Source of the DNA: a virus
DNA: 31,686 nt
IMG/VR virus record: IMGVR_UViG_3300037293_000256
Span: 1-31,686 of that record
Strand: one strand, 5' to 3'
In this document: positions 13,895 through 20,825 of the stretch, in pieces
How positions within the stretch are numbered: position 1 is the stretch's first letter
Layout: each line of letters starts with the position of its first letter
Translations under genes and position numbers: made by a program
The notes under the pieces: model-generated
Told to the model about the DNA's origin: nothing
Seen by the model: only the letters and a program-made list of their open reading frames with translations
Databases searched by the model: none

Positions 13895-14388
13895 GACAGC
13901 ACCTCGCCGTCTGAATGGGCCACGCCATTTTGCGTCAGGATCGCATCAAGACACGTCCCGAAGCTCCAGTCCGGATTGTCCGCCCAGAACTGGTCTGCCT
14001 GTCGAAGCGCGTTGCGCCATTCGCGCAATGCACGCTGGTCGTTGGCGATCTGTACCTGTCGGATTTCGATGGCGCGCTGAAACTGCGTACGCGACAATCT
14101 TCGCGTGGCCACCAGTGTGGTGCCTTCAATATCCATCGCGACCGCAGCAGGTAATTGAAACGGCAATTGCGCCTGTTCCGGGCCAATCGACTTTTCGGCC
14201 TTGATCTTCAGCGCGCGAGCACGGCCGTCAATCCGGGCAACGACACCTTCAATTCCAGCGATGTATTGGCCATCAGCATCTATATCATCCCATCGCGCTG
14301 TGGCGGCGGCGCGCTTGTTGATTGCGCCGCCAGCAATCACATCGCCGACGATCTCTGCGACGACATCAGTGAGCCGCTTTTGTCCCAT
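13891..14388 (-). CDS. Hypothetical protein upstream of Sak4
   Basis: A 165-residue protein starting at the ATG at 14388, where AGGAGGT stands 6 bases upstream. The first third is alanine- and isoleucine-rich (V-V-A-E-I-V-G-D-V-I-A-G-G-A-I-N-K-R-A-A-A). The middle is mixed, and the C-terminal part is charged and helical (residues 105-140). A longer frame to 14751 reads antisense-like sequence inside the next gene and has no ribosome-binding site, so it is rejected. The gene begins inside the last 23 bases of its upstream neighbour and overlaps the Sak4-like gene, so all three are probably co-translated. I do not recognise the family. Confidence 0.65.
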   Translation of the reverse strand: MGQKRLTDVVAEIVGDVIAGGAINKRAAATARWDDIDADGQYIAGIEGVVARIDGRARALKIKAEKSIGPEQAQLPFQLPAAVAMDIEGTTLVATRRLSRTQFQRAIEIRQVQIANDQRALREWRNALRQADQFWADNPDWSFGTCLDAILTQNGVAHSDGEVLS

Positions 14389-15199
14389 TTTGGACCTCCT
14401 GTTCGTAAAGGGTGCTGAAACTGGTGAGCCAGGCTGCCGCGCGCCGGATCGGCGCGGTGTCCACAGCATGGCGCGAGGCGGGGGGGACGCGGCGAACCGC
14501 CTCGGGTGGTGCAGGTTGCTCCTCAATGCGCTCGATGATTTCCATGATGCGCTCGTGGATGGCGCGATCTTCAGGCGTGCCAAACACTGCACGTTGCTCT
14601 TGGGTGAGGTGCGGTGTCTTTTCGGATTCCAGCTGGCGCACGCTGTGTTCTGTACGCTTGAGCCGGTCAATTGACCGTTGGAGCTTGTTCTCGGCAGCGC
14701 GGCGCAACACAGCCCTGTTTGGCTCACGCCCCGCGGCGATTGCCTCATCAAGGGTGCGGCGGATCAATCCAGGTTCCGCGGCCTCGGCATCGCGAAGCAG
14801 ACGGGCTTCGTGAACCTCTTTTCGCGTCAGGCCCAAGTCAGAAACAGTCGGAGCAAGGTTCTCGCCAGAAACCTTGCTCGAGCGGTCACCCCCGTGCCTC
14901 TGGATGTCACCACGCAGTTGAGCGGCGTCGTATTCATCGGCAAGCCGGTGTTTGGCCTTGGACTCGATTTCCAGCGCATGTGCCTGCGCCCGATGCGCTG
15001 CACTGATAAGGGCATCATGTGCATCCTTGGCCCGCCGCAGACGAGCCGCACGTTTTGCAACGTCGTATGCAATGCCCGCCATCTCGCGCGCATCAAGAAT
15101 TTCGGCCGAACTGCGAGCATCCGCGAGACTCTGTGCGGCACGATCAACAAGGCCACGCAGGTCCTTAAGGTCGGTCACAGCAACGACAGAACTCGTCAT
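14366..15199 (-). CDS. Helical HTH-type protein (ParB/KorB-like)
   Basis: A 277-residue protein. Residues 15-95 are strongly helical and rich in A, R, E and K, probably a coiled coil. After a polar linker (G-G-D-R-S-S-K), residues 113-170 form a helix-turn-helix region: V-S-D-L-G-L-T-R-K-E-V-H-E-A-R-L-L-R-D, then R-R-T-L-D-E-A-I-A-A-G-R-E-P. This recalls the HTH core of ParB/KorB proteins. The C-terminal third has another charged helix and a P/V-rich stretch. I know similar proteins from alphaproteobacterial prophages without a proven function; control of the operon or of replication is likely. It begins with ATGA overlap and ends inside the next gene. Confidence 0.68.
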   Translation of the reverse strand: MTSSVVAVTDLKDLRGLVDRAAQSLADARSSAEILDAREMAGIAYDVAKRAARLRRAKDAHDALISAAHRAQAHALEIESKAKHRLADEYDAAQLRGDIQRHGGDRSSKVSGENLAPTVSDLGLTRKEVHEARLLRDAEAAEPGLIRRTLDEAIAAGREPNRAVLRRAAENKLQRSIDRLKRTEHSVRQLESEKTPHLTQEQRAVFGTPEDRAIHERIMEIIERIEEQPAPPEAVRRVPPASRHAVDTAPIRRAAAWLTSFSTLYEQEVQNGTKAAH

Positions 15200-15729
15200 T
15201 GATCACCCCCTTGCGCGAGGATCTCGACTTTCAGCGTGCCGGTCCGCACGGTGCGTGCGGGCTCGAAACCCTCCCGAATGGCATCAGGCCAGGCCGTGTA
15301 TTTCCGCTCCGGTACCTTTATGGTGATGTCGACATACTGAGCGGGATCATCCTCGGCGGCGCGGATGCGCGCGACCATCGCGGTGAGTTTGTCCTGATCC
15401 CAGTCCACCCGCTTCGGAAGATCGGCGACAACGGTGAAATCACCATCATCGAAGCGGGCCGTGCCAGTGTCCTTGCCTGCGGCCTGGCGTTCCTCGGCGG
15501 CACGAGTGGCGTAGCGGACGGCCAGTCCAGCATCGAAGCGGGTCTTGGCGGCTTTGTCGCGCTTCAGACGTTCGTCGATTTCGCGCTGCAGGATCGCCAG
15601 CAACTCGACCGGTAGCGCCGCGATGTCGGCTGCGCCGAGGGACGGCAGATCATCCGTCGTGGGGGTGTTCTCGGGGAATGGCATGAAAGGGTCTCCGTGA
15701 TCGGTGAAGAAGGACTGGAAGGCGGGCAT
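15196..15729 (-). CDS. Hypothetical protein
   Basis: A 177-residue acidic protein. Helices rich in E, R and A (residues 40-85) are followed by a beta-like segment (F-T-V-V-A-D-L-P-K-R-V-D-W) and a C-terminal part containing I-T-I-K-V-P-E-R-K-Y-T-A-W-P. No catalytic motif is evident. The start is chosen at the ATG at 15729 because AGGAGG lies 7 bases upstream. A GTG three bases earlier (15732) would create a GTGA overlap and is an alternative. It ends in an ATGA overlap with the gene at 15199. The name of the family is unknown to me. It could be a host-nuclease inhibitor or a regulator, but nothing visible decides. Confidence 0.62.
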   Translation of the reverse strand: MPAFQSFFTDHGDPFMPFPENTPTTDDLPSLGAADIAALPVELLAILQREIDERLKRDKAAKTRFDAGLAVRYATRAAEERQAAGKDTGTARFDDGDFTVVADLPKRVDWDQDKLTAMVARIRAAEDDPAQYVDITIKVPERKYTAWPDAIREGFEPARTVRTGTLKVEILAQGGDQ

Positions 15730-16082
15730 CACGCGGCCTCCTGTTCGGCGAGCAGCAGCTCGGACAGCGAGACGGCAGCAGCTTTGGGTTTGGGCCGGGC
15801 GACGGCGATGTAGGCGAACTGATCCGGGCCCACACGCTCCTGGACGAGATGCACGAGACCCTGCTCGGCGGCCCAGAAGGCCCGCGATCCAAGCTTGCTC
15901 AATTCGGTGCGCTCGTTAGCCGCCAAATTGGAAATCGACGGGACGATATCGCAGGCCAGAAAGCCGCGATGGTATTCCAGGCGGTCGCCGGCCACGGCCT
16001 GCGCCACCCAGGCGCAGAACTCGATCTCGGACAGCAGTCGGCTGGCGCGGACCGTGATGAAGGGTGTGGTTCCTATGAACAT
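15729..16082 (-). CDS. Hypothetical protein
   Basis: A 117-residue protein starting at the ATG at 16082, with AGGAGGAG just upstream. It opens with a beta/helix mix (F-I-G-T-T-P-F-I-T-V-R-A-S-R-L-L) and contains E-F-C-A-W-V-A-Q-A-V, then A-F-W-A-A-E-Q-G-L-V-H-L-V-Q and Y-I-A-V-A-R-P-K, the last suggesting a strand. The composition is soluble. Its stop codon is shared with the start region of the next gene. No family is recognised. The strong ribosome-binding site predicts high translation relative to the neighbours. Confidence 0.62.
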   Translation of the reverse strand: MFIGTTPFITVRASRLLSEIEFCAWVAQAVAGDRLEYHRGFLACDIVPSISNLAANERTELSKLGSRAFWAAEQGLVHLVQERVGPDQFAYIAVARPKPKAAAVSLSELLLAEQEAA

Positions 16083-16100
16083 GATCTCCTCCTGTTTCCT

Positions 16101-16361
16101 CTACTCAGTCCGCCGCGACATCGTCCCAAGCGGGACCGATGCCGCTTCGACGTCCTTGATTGAGGCGTTGTGCAGGTCGTCCGGCTGGCCCGCGTCGGCG
16201 TCGGCGTAGACCGCAACGAGAGGCGTCCCATCCTGGTGGGAACCGGCATTCTCGATGCGGTAGGCACGCTGGTTCTTCAGGATTTCCGGCAACTCCCAGC
16301 GGCGGTAGAGGCCGGGGACGCGCTTGAGGTCTGCGGACAAGAGGTCGGCTTTGCTGATCAT
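16101..16361 (-). CDS. Small hypothetical protein
   Basis: An 86-residue polar protein starting at the ATG at 16361, with only a weak purine-rich stretch upstream. The N-terminal part (K-A-D-L-L-S-A-D-L-K-R-V-P-G-L-Y-R-R) is helical and basic. The rest is loop-rich with L-V-A-V-Y-A-D-A-D-A and no clear motif. It follows the sigma-like gene after a strong intergenic hairpin (16389-16425) and precedes the next gene by 18 bases. I accept it because the frame is uninterrupted and positioned like its neighbours, but the evidence is modest. Confidence 0.5.
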   Translation of the reverse strand: MISKADLLSADLKRVPGLYRRWELPEILKNQRAYRIENAGSHQDGTPLVAVYADADAGQPDDLHNASIKDVEAASVPLGTMSRRTE

Positions 16362-16388
16362 GCTGGTCGACTTTCGGTTTGAGTTGGG

Positions 16389-16425
16389 CGCGCGGTGGCG
16401 TCTGAATGGGAAAAGCCACCGCGCC
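16389..16425 (-). other. Strong intergenic hairpin after the sigma-like gene
   Basis: GGCGCGGTGGC (16389-16399) and GCCACCGCGCC (16415-16425) are perfect 11-bp arms around a 15-base loop. It lies between the sigma-like gene (stop codon at 16446) and the small gene starting at 16361. There is no U-run after it on the minus strand, so it may be an attenuator, an RNA-processing stem or a binding site for the small regulators nearby. Confidence 0.5.
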
Positions 16426-16445
16426 GCAGGAATTGGGACATCCGA

Positions 16446-17168
16446 TCAGCAGATTTCTTGCAGGGCGTCGCGCAGACGCCGGGTCGCCCGCTGATAGCGT
16501 TTGCGCGTCGCCGCCTCAGACAGCCCCAATTCGGTCGCGACCTCGGCCTGGGAGAAACCGTCGATGGCCACGCGGATCACCAGATCAGCATCCGTTCCGA
16601 TGATGCGGTTGAGGTCGCCATGAAGCAGCGCGGGGCTGGCAGTGGCCTGCGACACTCCCCCGTCAATCGGGATATCGTCGGGATCGATATCGCTGCGAAG
16701 GCTCTGCTGCCTGTCCTCACGCTGACGCGTTCTGATCAGGTCCCGCTCGATGTTCCGCAGGATGGTTGCCGCGATCCAGTTGACCCGCCGCAGATCCAGA
16801 CCCCGAATGGCCTCGGAAACCCGTGCGAGGATTTCTGAAGCAACATCGTCGCCGGTGCCGATCCTGCGCCAGATCGATCTGCGCCGAACGGCATCCAGCC
16901 CCGGCCAGAGAGCCAGCAGCATCAGCGTCAGCGCACAATCGGAGGCCTCGCCACCAGACTGTGCGGCCCCGACCAGTGCGGCCAGAAATCGGTTTTTCTC
17001 GTCTGGCGCACGGCAACCGGCGTGCAGCGTATCCAGCAAAGCGGCCGGATCAACGAAATGCGCGAGCGGCTCGCTGCTGCACCGAAGCGCATCGAAGTTG
17101 TGTTGAAAACCGAGTGTTGAAGAAGAAAACATGAGGTGATCACGGATCTCGTGCCACGCGATGGACAT
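16446..17168 (-). CDS. Sigma-70-like RNA polymerase sigma factor / regulator
   Basis: A 240-residue protein whose last 60 residues form a sigma region 4 HTH: V-A-I-D-G-F-S-Q-A-E-V-A-T-E-L-G-L-S-E-A-A-T-R and K-R-Y-Q-R-A. A region-2-like helix (W-I-A-A-T-I-L-R-N-I-E-R-D-L-I-R) precedes it at about 130-150, joined by an acidic linker. The N-terminal 100 residues are helical and unlike standard sigma factors. A phage-encoded sigma-like activator of later genes is the simplest reading; a non-sigma HTH regulator is possible. The ATG at 17168 directly abuts a strong hairpin and lacks a Shine-Dalgarno sequence, so the in-frame ATG at 17132 may be the true start. Confidence 0.75.
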   Translation of the reverse strand: MSIAWHEIRDHLMFSSSTLGFQHNFDALRCSSEPLAHFVDPAALLDTLHAGCRAPDEKNRFLAALVGAAQSGGEASDCALTLMLLALWPGLDAVRRRSIWRRIGTGDDVASEILARVSEAIRGLDLRRVNWIAATILRNIERDLIRTRQREDRQQSLRSDIDPDDIPIDGGVSQATASPALLHGDLNRIIGTDADLVIRVAIDGFSQAEVATELGLSEAATRKRYQRATRRLRDALQEIC

Positions 17169-17197
17169 TGGACGCCTGCCTTGCGGCCAGGCGTCCA
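17169..17197 (-). other. Hairpin abutting the sigma-like start codon
   Basis: TGGACGCCTG (17169-17178) and CAGGCGTCCA (17188-17197) are perfect 10-bp arms with a 9-base loop. On the minus-strand mRNA the stem ends exactly at the ATG at 17168 and occupies the place of the ribosome-binding site. It would strongly reduce initiation there unless opened by a factor, or else mark a downstream true start. A second short stem (GCGCGC, TAAG loop, 17261-17276) overlaps the stop codon of the preceding zinc-ribbon gene. Confidence 0.55.
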
Positions 17198-17267
17198 GCG
17201 CCTTCTCAAAGCCAGGTCAGGACGTCGTGCGTCTCTGCGATTTCAGGGAAATGGTGAGATGCGCGCC

Positions 17268-17513
17268 TTAGCGCGCGGGTGATGTCGCCTGGTTCAGCGT
17301 CCCGCAGCCGCGGCAGGTGGCCACGACCGGAAAGCCCACGAAATACTCGTGGCCCCGCGCAAAACGCAGATGCATGCGGCCGTCCCGGCAGACGCCGAGC
17401 AGCTTGTCACAGCGCATACAGCGCCATTCGGGGCTCAAAGGGGTGGGTTTCGTCTTGGCGCCACTGGTCCAGTTCGTCTGGGCTGGCTGGCGAGAAGTGT
17501 CGGGAGTCGGCAT
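17268..17513 (-). CDS. Com-like zinc-ribbon regulator
   Basis: An 81-residue protein. After a disordered T/P/Q-rich leader (residues 1-28), W-R-C-M-R-C-D-K-L-L and C-R-G-C-G-T-L-N form a two-knuckle zinc ribbon. This C-x2-C-x-K-L-L ... C-x2-C-x-x-L-N pattern is that of the Mu Com family, where Com binds mRNA and opens a stem that hides the start of the mom modification gene. Here the insert between the knuckles is longer than in Mu Com (about 35 residues). A role as an RNA or DNA-binding regulator is likely. It heads the long minus-strand operon, just upstream of the sigma-like gene. Its own ribosome-binding site lies in a hairpin (17518-17541). Confidence 0.72.
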   Translation of the reverse strand: MPTPDTSRQPAQTNWTSGAKTKPTPLSPEWRCMRCDKLLGVCRDGRMHLRFARGHEYFVGFPVVATCRGCGTLNQATSPAR

Positions 17514-17517
17514 GGAA

Positions 17518-17541
17518 GTGCTCCTCTTTGCTGTGGAGCAC
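17518..17541 (-). promoter_or_regulatory. Hairpin covering the ribosome-binding site of the Com-like gene
   Basis: GTGCTCC (17518-17524) pairs with GGAGCAC (17535-17541) around a 10-base loop. On the minus-strand mRNA the 3' arm includes the GGAG Shine-Dalgarno sequence, 4 bases before the ATG at 17513. Folding would hide the ribosome-binding site, which suggests translational control, possibly by the gene's own zinc-ribbon product. Confidence 0.5.
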
Positions 17542-17604
17542 TCCTATTGGACGCAAGAATCGGAGTTCGTCAGACCTCGGAACGGAGCCGGATCGGAGTT
17601 GATC

Positions 17605-19779
17605 TCAGATCGCGATCTCCCACCACTTACGTTTCGGAGATCGGACAAAGTCTGCCTTGAGCTTTTTCCAAAGCACAGACCCAAAAATGTTGGACAATGA
17701 TTGGTCCTCAATGCCTGCAATAAGATCTGCCGTTACGATTGGTGCGGGACCATTATTGTGGGCGTCCACAAGCCGCTGAACGACGAGCAGCCTCTGTTCA
17801 CCCGATATGTCGATGGATCCCTTTCCCGGTACAAAAAGCGTTCCGGAATTTTCGCCAGTGCGTTCAAGCTGCACGGTCAGCCCGCCTCGCGCGAGAGATT
17901 GGTCGCGTCGAAAGATGGCCTTGAGCTTGTCCGCAACCAAGGTGATTTCCGGTTCGTCGGCTTCCATGTGATCGGCAAGAGGCGTCAAGACATTCGCAGC
18001 AAGGCACGCCCCCGCCGCGTTTCCAGCCTGAAGCACCAGCCCAATCCCAAGGCTGCTGCGTGCCCTTAGCTCTCCGTCGACCAACGCTCGGACTTTTTCC
18101 TGGTCCAGACTGCGAGCCAGGTAGATCGGGACGTCCCGGTTGTCGATCTCGAGCGTGCCAAGATACAGCAGGTGTTTACTCAATTCCTCGATCGCAGGCG
18201 CATCCAGCGTATCTGCCAATCGGGCGCGAAGATGCTCCTCGACCCAGCCATCACGCACACGATAGATTCTATAGCGATCCGGACTGCCACCACTGGGAGT
18301 AACATGGCCCTCTGCAACTTTGAGATCGACCTTGTCCGGTTGTGCAACGACTTCGGCCGCAACTGGGCCAATTCCGTCTTCGTCATCGATCAGGTCGTCG
18401 CCTTCCCAGCCCGCGGGCACAAGGAAACCCAATTCTGTCAGAAGAGCCGGATCGATTCCGCGATCCAGCAGCCATGCGCCTGCGATCCTGTCGGCGCCGA
18501 TGTCCCAGATGGAGAGCAGCGCAGGCATGATGGTCATGCCTTCAGCAGCACTCGGGGCGCGCCCCTCTTGCAAGATGTTCCAATGACGAAGCAATTTATG
18601 GCCGAGCACGCGCTCGAAATGATCGTCCACGCTGAGGAGGCTGCTCGTGTTTCGGTCGGTCAAAGTGAAGTTGAGTGTTTTCTCAGTGGCCGCGCCTGCA
18701 CGGCGATACCTGACTGCAATCTCGACGAAGCGGATCGCGACAGCGCGAGAGAAAATTCGGTCCAGACCGGGCTGAGCGCCGATAATTGCCGATATGTCCT
18801 GATTGATGGTCGTTGACAGCGACAGGCGGTTTGCCAAACTGACAACGCTGATCTCTGCACGGATCACCTGAGCGCGCAGGATTACCGCATCGTCCAGTTC
18901 GGGCGGATTCAGATCAAAACCCGACAGGAATTGCGAGATGTCGTACGCCTGAAAATCGACCGGCTGGTTCGAATACGTCTGATCCAAAGCCGTCTCAATG
19001 AACCGCTCGGCAATGGTGTGGCGCAGGGTTCTCGTACCGGCCCGAACATGAACTCGACCTGTCGAAGGTGTGTAGACGATCATCGCTTCCCCCGGCGGTC
19101 GGAAATAGATGCGGGATCGATTGCCGGAATCATCAATCTCTCGAACGCTGGTCGGAGGGTCTGGGTGAAATAGCAGATACATCTCGGCCGCCGGTTCGTC
19201 CCCATCCTCCGGAATATCGAACCGGTCAATGCTATAACCGTCACCTCGATCCAGCTCGGTGTTCAGCTGGGAAAGCAGCGCATCGAGTATTTCACTGCCC
19301 GCGTCGGGACCACCATCCGTCGACGGATCGGCCATAAACGTCTGATAGTGCTTGTCATAGCGACGATACATGCGCAGGTGCAGACTGTTTTCGGCCGCTT
19401 CGAACAGGGTCTGTTCACGGGTGAAGGCCCAAAGGCTGCGCGCAAGCTGATCCCGCTGGTCCATGAGTTCACGGGAGCGCTCCGGCTCGAGCTTTGCCCT
19501 GGCCAATCCTTCGAGCACGAATTGACCCCGGTCAGCGATGAGGGTGACAATTCGCGCGGCCTCCGCTTCTAGTGGCCCCAAGCGGTCCTTGTTTTCTTGA
19601 TGCAGCATAGTGGTAGCGGAAGCCGGGCCTTCCGAGTCATCGGGCTCGAACTGGTAGTTCTTCAGCCAATCCAGCCTTTCGAACGACCTGCTCCGAAAAA
19701 ACGCCGATAGCAATGACGGCTCTGCGTCATTGAGCAGTCGAGAAAGGTTCGGGCAGGTCTTGGCTGGGGCACGTACCAT
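17605..19779 (-). CDS. Large uncharacterised protein (724 residues)
   Basis: A 724-residue soluble, acidic protein I cannot assign to a family. It starts at the ATG at 19779, with GGAG 7 bases upstream. Residues 60-130 are helical and charged, perhaps a coiled coil (E-A-E-A-A-R-I-V, E-P-E-R-S-R-E-L-M-D-Q-R). The middle (200-420) mixes strands and helices, with F-H-P-D-P-P near 205 and R-I-Y-F-R-P-P-G-E. The C-terminal 80 residues look like a winged helix ending in F-V-R-S-P-K-R-K-W-W-E-I. No Walker motif, nuclease motif or membrane segment is visible. It is the first gene on this strand upstream of the phage operon and stands divergently from the recombinase cassette, so it may be island cargo rather than phage core. 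Confidence 0.85.
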   Translation of the reverse strand: MVRAPAKTCPNLSRLLNDAEPSLLSAFFRSRSFERLDWLKNYQFEPDDSEGPASATTMLHQENKDRLGPLEAEAARIVTLIADRGQFVLEGLARAKLEPERSRELMDQRDQLARSLWAFTREQTLFEAAENSLHLRMYRRYDKHYQTFMADPSTDGGPDAGSEILDALLSQLNTELDRGDGYSIDRFDIPEDGDEPAAEMYLLFHPDPPTSVREIDDSGNRSRIYFRPPGEAMIVYTPSTGRVHVRAGTRTLRHTIAERFIETALDQTYSNQPVDFQAYDISQFLSGFDLNPPELDDAVILRAQVIRAEISVVSLANRLSLSTTINQDISAIIGAQPGLDRIFSRAVAIRFVEIAVRYRRAGAATEKTLNFTLTDRNTSSLLSVDDHFERVLGHKLLRHWNILQEGRAPSAAEGMTIMPALLSIWDIGADRIAGAWLLDRGIDPALLTELGFLVPAGWEGDDLIDDEDGIGPVAAEVVAQPDKVDLKVAEGHVTPSGGSPDRYRIYRVRDGWVEEHLRARLADTLDAPAIEELSKHLLYLGTLEIDNRDVPIYLARSLDQEKVRALVDGELRARSSLGIGLVLQAGNAAGACLAANVLTPLADHMEADEPEITLVADKLKAIFRRDQSLARGGLTVQLERTGENSGTLFVPGKGSIDISGEQRLLVVQRLVDAHNNGPAPIVTADLIAGIEDQSLSNIFGSVLWKKLKADFVRSPKRKWWEIAI

Positions 19780-20178
19780 ATAAGTCTCCGAAAACGCTTA
19801 TTTAATCTGCAGTCTACAAACTTGGTGTCATATTCGGAATTTGAAATTGCGATGACCCGATCGGCAATTGGAAACGGGACAGATGCATTTCCGAACGGGC
19901 CGTGCTGCTCGGGTAAGGTCAACGCGCGCCTCTTCAATCAACGCCAGGATATTGGGACCGATCGGAATTGCTTTGCGCGCCATGACATCACCTCAACGAA
20001 TGTTTGCTCTCTACCTGATTCAACCTCCGATAATCGCTGACGAAACTTTCTTCCGCAAGGGCCGATGTTCTCCACTTGTTCGCTTCCGTCGGCAACCTTG
20101 GAGCGCGGCATGTCCCACCCAAGGCTTCGCGGTGGCTTTTGATTGGTAATGACACCACTAATCAGGGCTGCCCGAGAC
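19780..20178. other. Divergent intergenic region between cargo and recombinase cassette
   Basis: About 400 bases separate the leftward 724-residue gene from the rightward recombinase cassette. The only coding candidate is a 51-residue minus-strand frame (19828-19983, listed separately). No strong promoter, terminator or direct repeat stands out. This stretch would have to hold both divergent promoters, and it is a reasonable place to look for an attachment or resolution site of the serine recombinase, though I cannot define one. Confidence 0.3.
19828..19983 (-). CDS. Possible short or truncated XRE-like regulator
   Basis: A 51-residue frame with a good ribosome-binding site (GAGGT, 7 bases before the ATG at 19983). 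The opening M-A-R-K-A-I-P-I-G-P-N-I-L-A-L-I-E-E-A-R resembles the N-terminus of XRE-type repressors. The rest, with three cysteines and a basic end, does not continue as an HTH. This fits the remnant of a frameshifted regulator, a leader peptide or chance. It is 48 bases upstream of the 724-residue gene, in the same direction. Confidence 0.3.
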   Translation of the reverse strand: MARKAIPIGPNILALIEEARVDLTRAARPVRKCICPVSNCRSGHRNFKFRI

Positions 20179-20376
20179 ATGAAGCGACCTAACCCGTTCC
20201 CGCCCGACCAGATGACACCCGCAGAACGCCGCGCCGAGCTATGCGGTTTGCTGGCGCTCGGGTTGGTTCGGTTGCGGGATGGAAGGGAAGTATCTGACGA
20301 AACTGGAGAACGTTCCCTACACTCTTCCGCCGACCAGAGCGCTCATGCAACTCCAACTCACCGGAGAACCACATGA
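20179..20376 (+). CDS. Small protein heading the recombinase cassette
   Basis: A 65-residue protein starting at the ATG at 20179. P-P-D-Q-M-T-P-A-E-R-R-A-E-L-C-G-L-L-A-L-G-L is a conserved-looking helix that I have seen in small genes next to DUF2924 and serine recombinases in alphaproteobacteria. The second half is polar and ends in T-H-R-R-T-T. Its stop codon overlaps the DUF2924 start (ATGA at 20373-20376). The M-T-P-A-E-R-R-A-E-L helix suggests protein or DNA contact; no function is proven. A longer frame from 20143 adds 12 residues without support. Confidence 0.7.
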   Translation: MKRPNPFPPDQMTPAERRAELCGLLALGLVRLRDGREVSDETGERSLHSSADQSAHATPTHRRTT

Positions 20377-20825
20377 CCAAACCTGATCACATCCCCGCGC
20401 GCCTGGCTGCGCTGAAGACCACCTCGACGCCAGATCTGAAGCTGCAATGGCGCGAATTGTTCGACAGCGAGCCGCCGCCGTTCAATCGCCGGTATCTCGA
20501 AAGCCGCCTAGCCTACCGCATTCAGGAACTGACCTACGGCGGGCTGAAACCCGCAACAGTGAAGCGGCTGGAAGCCCTCGGCGAACAGCTGGACGGCGGC
20601 GACCGCAAAAAGAGCCGCATCCGTGCCGATCTTACACCCATCTTGGGCACGCGACTGATCCGCGAGTGGCAGGGAACGGAACATCTTATCACAGTCACAG
20701 CTGATGGCTTCGACTGGCAAGGGCGCCCCTACAAGTCGCTGTCGGCCATCGCCCGTGCCATCACTGGCACAAGGTGGAACGGCTGGGTGTTCTTCGGACT
20801 GAAAAACCACAGGAGGGGCGTATGA
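20373..20825 (+). CDS. DUF2924 family protein
   Basis: A 150-residue protein with the full DUF2924 pattern: L-K-L-Q-W-R-E-L-F near residue 25, P-P-x-F-N-R-R-Y-L-E-S-R-L-A-Y-R-I-Q-E-L-x-Y-G-G-L (35-60), G-T-R-L-I-R-E-W-Q-G and the C-terminal block L-S-A-I-A-R-A-I-T-G-T-R-W-N-G-W-x-F-F-G-L. The family is regularly encoded directly before a large serine recombinase and is thought to assist it. How is not known. The C-terminal end resembles a small DNA-binding domain found in site-specific recombination and homing proteins. It overlaps both neighbours by four bases. Confidence 0.92.
   Translation: MTKPDHIPARLAALKTTSTPDLKLQWRELFDSEPPPFNRRYLESRLAYRIQELTYGGLKPATVKRLEALGEQLDGGDRKKSRIRADLTPILGTRLIREWQGTEHLITVTADGFDWQGRPYKSLSAIARAITGTRWNGWVFFGLKNHRRGV

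Noticed and set aside
13891-14751. Long 286-codon version of the gene before the Sak4-like gene
   Set aside because: The extra N-terminal 121 residues overlap the upstream helical protein in another frame and lack a ribosome-binding site; AGGAGGT marks the start at 14388.
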